The translations under genes were made by a program, and so were the position numbers. DNA of 64,000 nt from Rosa chinensis (taxonomy: Eukaryota > Streptophyta > Magnoliopsida > Rosales > Rosaceae), in NCBI RefSeq assembly GCF_002994745.2, contig NC_037089.1, positions 3,016,001 through 3,080,000 on the forward strand. The letters are read 5' to 3'. This document shows positions 62,786-64,000 of this stretch, one piece after another (the first letter of the stretch is position 1; the number at the start of each line of letters is the position of its first letter). The notes under the pieces were generated by a model. That model was given only the letters and a program-made list of their open reading frames with translations. It did no database searches and was not told the DNA's origin.

Positions 62786-64000
62786 GTAAATATATTTTGA
62801 GGATTTCAACTAAAAACATACCAAGTGGATCAGTATGGTAGTAGACCGACGCTAAATCAAATATGATTCGTCTACTACTGTAAAAAATTGATACACCAGA
62901 CTGTCGGTGACAAATTTAGCCATCATTGAGATTCCAATACATCATATATTGTATCATATAGACTTTGAGAGGCTAATACAAACCTATGTTAGGCAAATGG
63001 GACAAATTAGGCCCCTCTCTCGTCACTGTCCATCAAACTGTGGATGGAGATTTTGGGCCAGCTTAGGTTTGACACACCCATCCTTCCAAAAAAGTTTTGA
63101 CAGACCCAATTAGCAACTTGAAAGCCCGTAATACACAAGAAAACAAGGAGTTTTTGGCAATGTAGCACTTGGAAGTGTAATTCTAACACAGTCAATCCTT
63201 CAAGTCCACACGAGAGAACCCCTTCAACGTACGCAAGAGGCCTAATTGCTAAGACAAAGCGTCACATTCCTGCCGAGTCTTCGCCCTTAATTGCGAGGTA
63301 ATTCACTCGTTTTCTTTTTCAACTCTCCATGTCCTAGTCTAATTAAGAATCACCCTCTTTGATAGAAATTCTATAAAAAAAAAAATCCACCATAACATAT
63401 ATTTCATGGGAAATATTATCCAAATCTAATATATTTTTGGTCATTTTACTATCATTAATTGCAATAATGTTCACATAGTCAGTAACTGACCAAAAAACTT
63501 ATGTCCACCGTTGAATGTATATCTAACGATAGAAAACAAAAACAACTTGACTTAAAAATAATGATTTCTACCATTAAATTTACATCAAATGGTGATTGAG
63601 TATAATTTTCTTGGTCAAAATATCATGAATATTTTTAATTATGTATTGTTATGGGGTCTTTATCAATGGAAGCAAATCAAATGAGTAGTGCCTCAATTAT
63701 TATTAAATTAAATAGGACAATTTGGTACCAAAAAGAAAGAAAGAAACCATATCCGTATGTATTACTAAAAGTCGGAGTCTCCATTCTCATACTCAATCCA
63801 AGCAAGTAAACGCACAGTAAATACATCCGTTATAACCCGAAATTCGAAAAACCTCGACGGGTAGGAAAACATGTGGCAAGCCTCCCTCAAGATGTGATTT
63901 AACAAAAATCTAGCCAACAAAACTCTCACATTAAAGCCCATTACAAAGCCCGAATCTTACTCTAAAAACTCACCCCTCTCACCCAGACTCCACCTTCCCC
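62786..64000. other. Intergenic to window end
   Basis: No supported gene; short open stretches only. AT-rich, ending in a C-rich stretch (CACCCCTCTCACCCAGACTC) that may be the promoter or leader of a gene beyond the window. Confidence 0.4.

Overview
This is nuclear DNA from a flowering plant. Split genes, AT-rich intergenic DNA, many transposable elements and plant-only families show it: a GT14 glucuronosyltransferase, an E-class PPR protein, and a plant-type rhamnogalacturonan lyase. Gene content and repeat style suggest a eudicot, perhaps Rosaceae; that is an inference from remembered homologues, not a search.

Layout: (1) 1-3.9 kb: about 760-bp tandem repeats, then an intronless rhamnogalacturonan lyase gene (+). 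(2) 5.2-7.1 kb: a RING-H2 gene (-) with a frame break, then a poly(A)-tailed retroposed element with a 13-bp target-site duplication. (3) 8.3-25.2 kb: one large gene (-) for the scaffold nucleoporin NUP205, resolved here into 45 coding exons (about 1884 aa), with two GC-AG introns and a MITE in intron 35. (4) 26-30.5 kb: a row of transposons with boundaries visible at base level: a small LTR element, a 1-kb Mutator-like element and a 1.4-kb solo LTR. (5) 30.5-36.9 kb: gene-poor, with an RNase H-domain relic and an unidentified decayed exon. (6) 37-61.6 kb: a tandem segmental duplication. The unit is an alkenal double-bond reductase (+), a PPR gene (+) and a convergent GT14 gene (-). The second unit (54.2-61.6 kb) is intact. 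In the first the reductase is intact, the PPR gene is a deleted pseudogene split by a 5-kb hAT element, and of the GT14 gene only a piece of intron remains. Between the first reductase and its PPR relic lie a 1.4-kb tandem duplication carrying a tRNA-derived SINE, two fold-back elements, a MITE and a stray reductase exon. (7) 61.6-64 kb: upstream DNA of the GT14 gene with small duplications and a MITE.

The intact genes do not form one pathway. The lyase (pectin) and the GT14 enzyme (arabinogalactan) both act on wall polysaccharides, the reductase acts on reactive carbonyls, the PPR protein on organelle RNA and NUP205 on nuclear transport. They look like independent neighbours. I see no operon-like, CRISPR, phage or defence system and no clear novel molecular system. 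The most informative content is the duplication-and-decay history and the set of mobile elements with exact target-site duplications.
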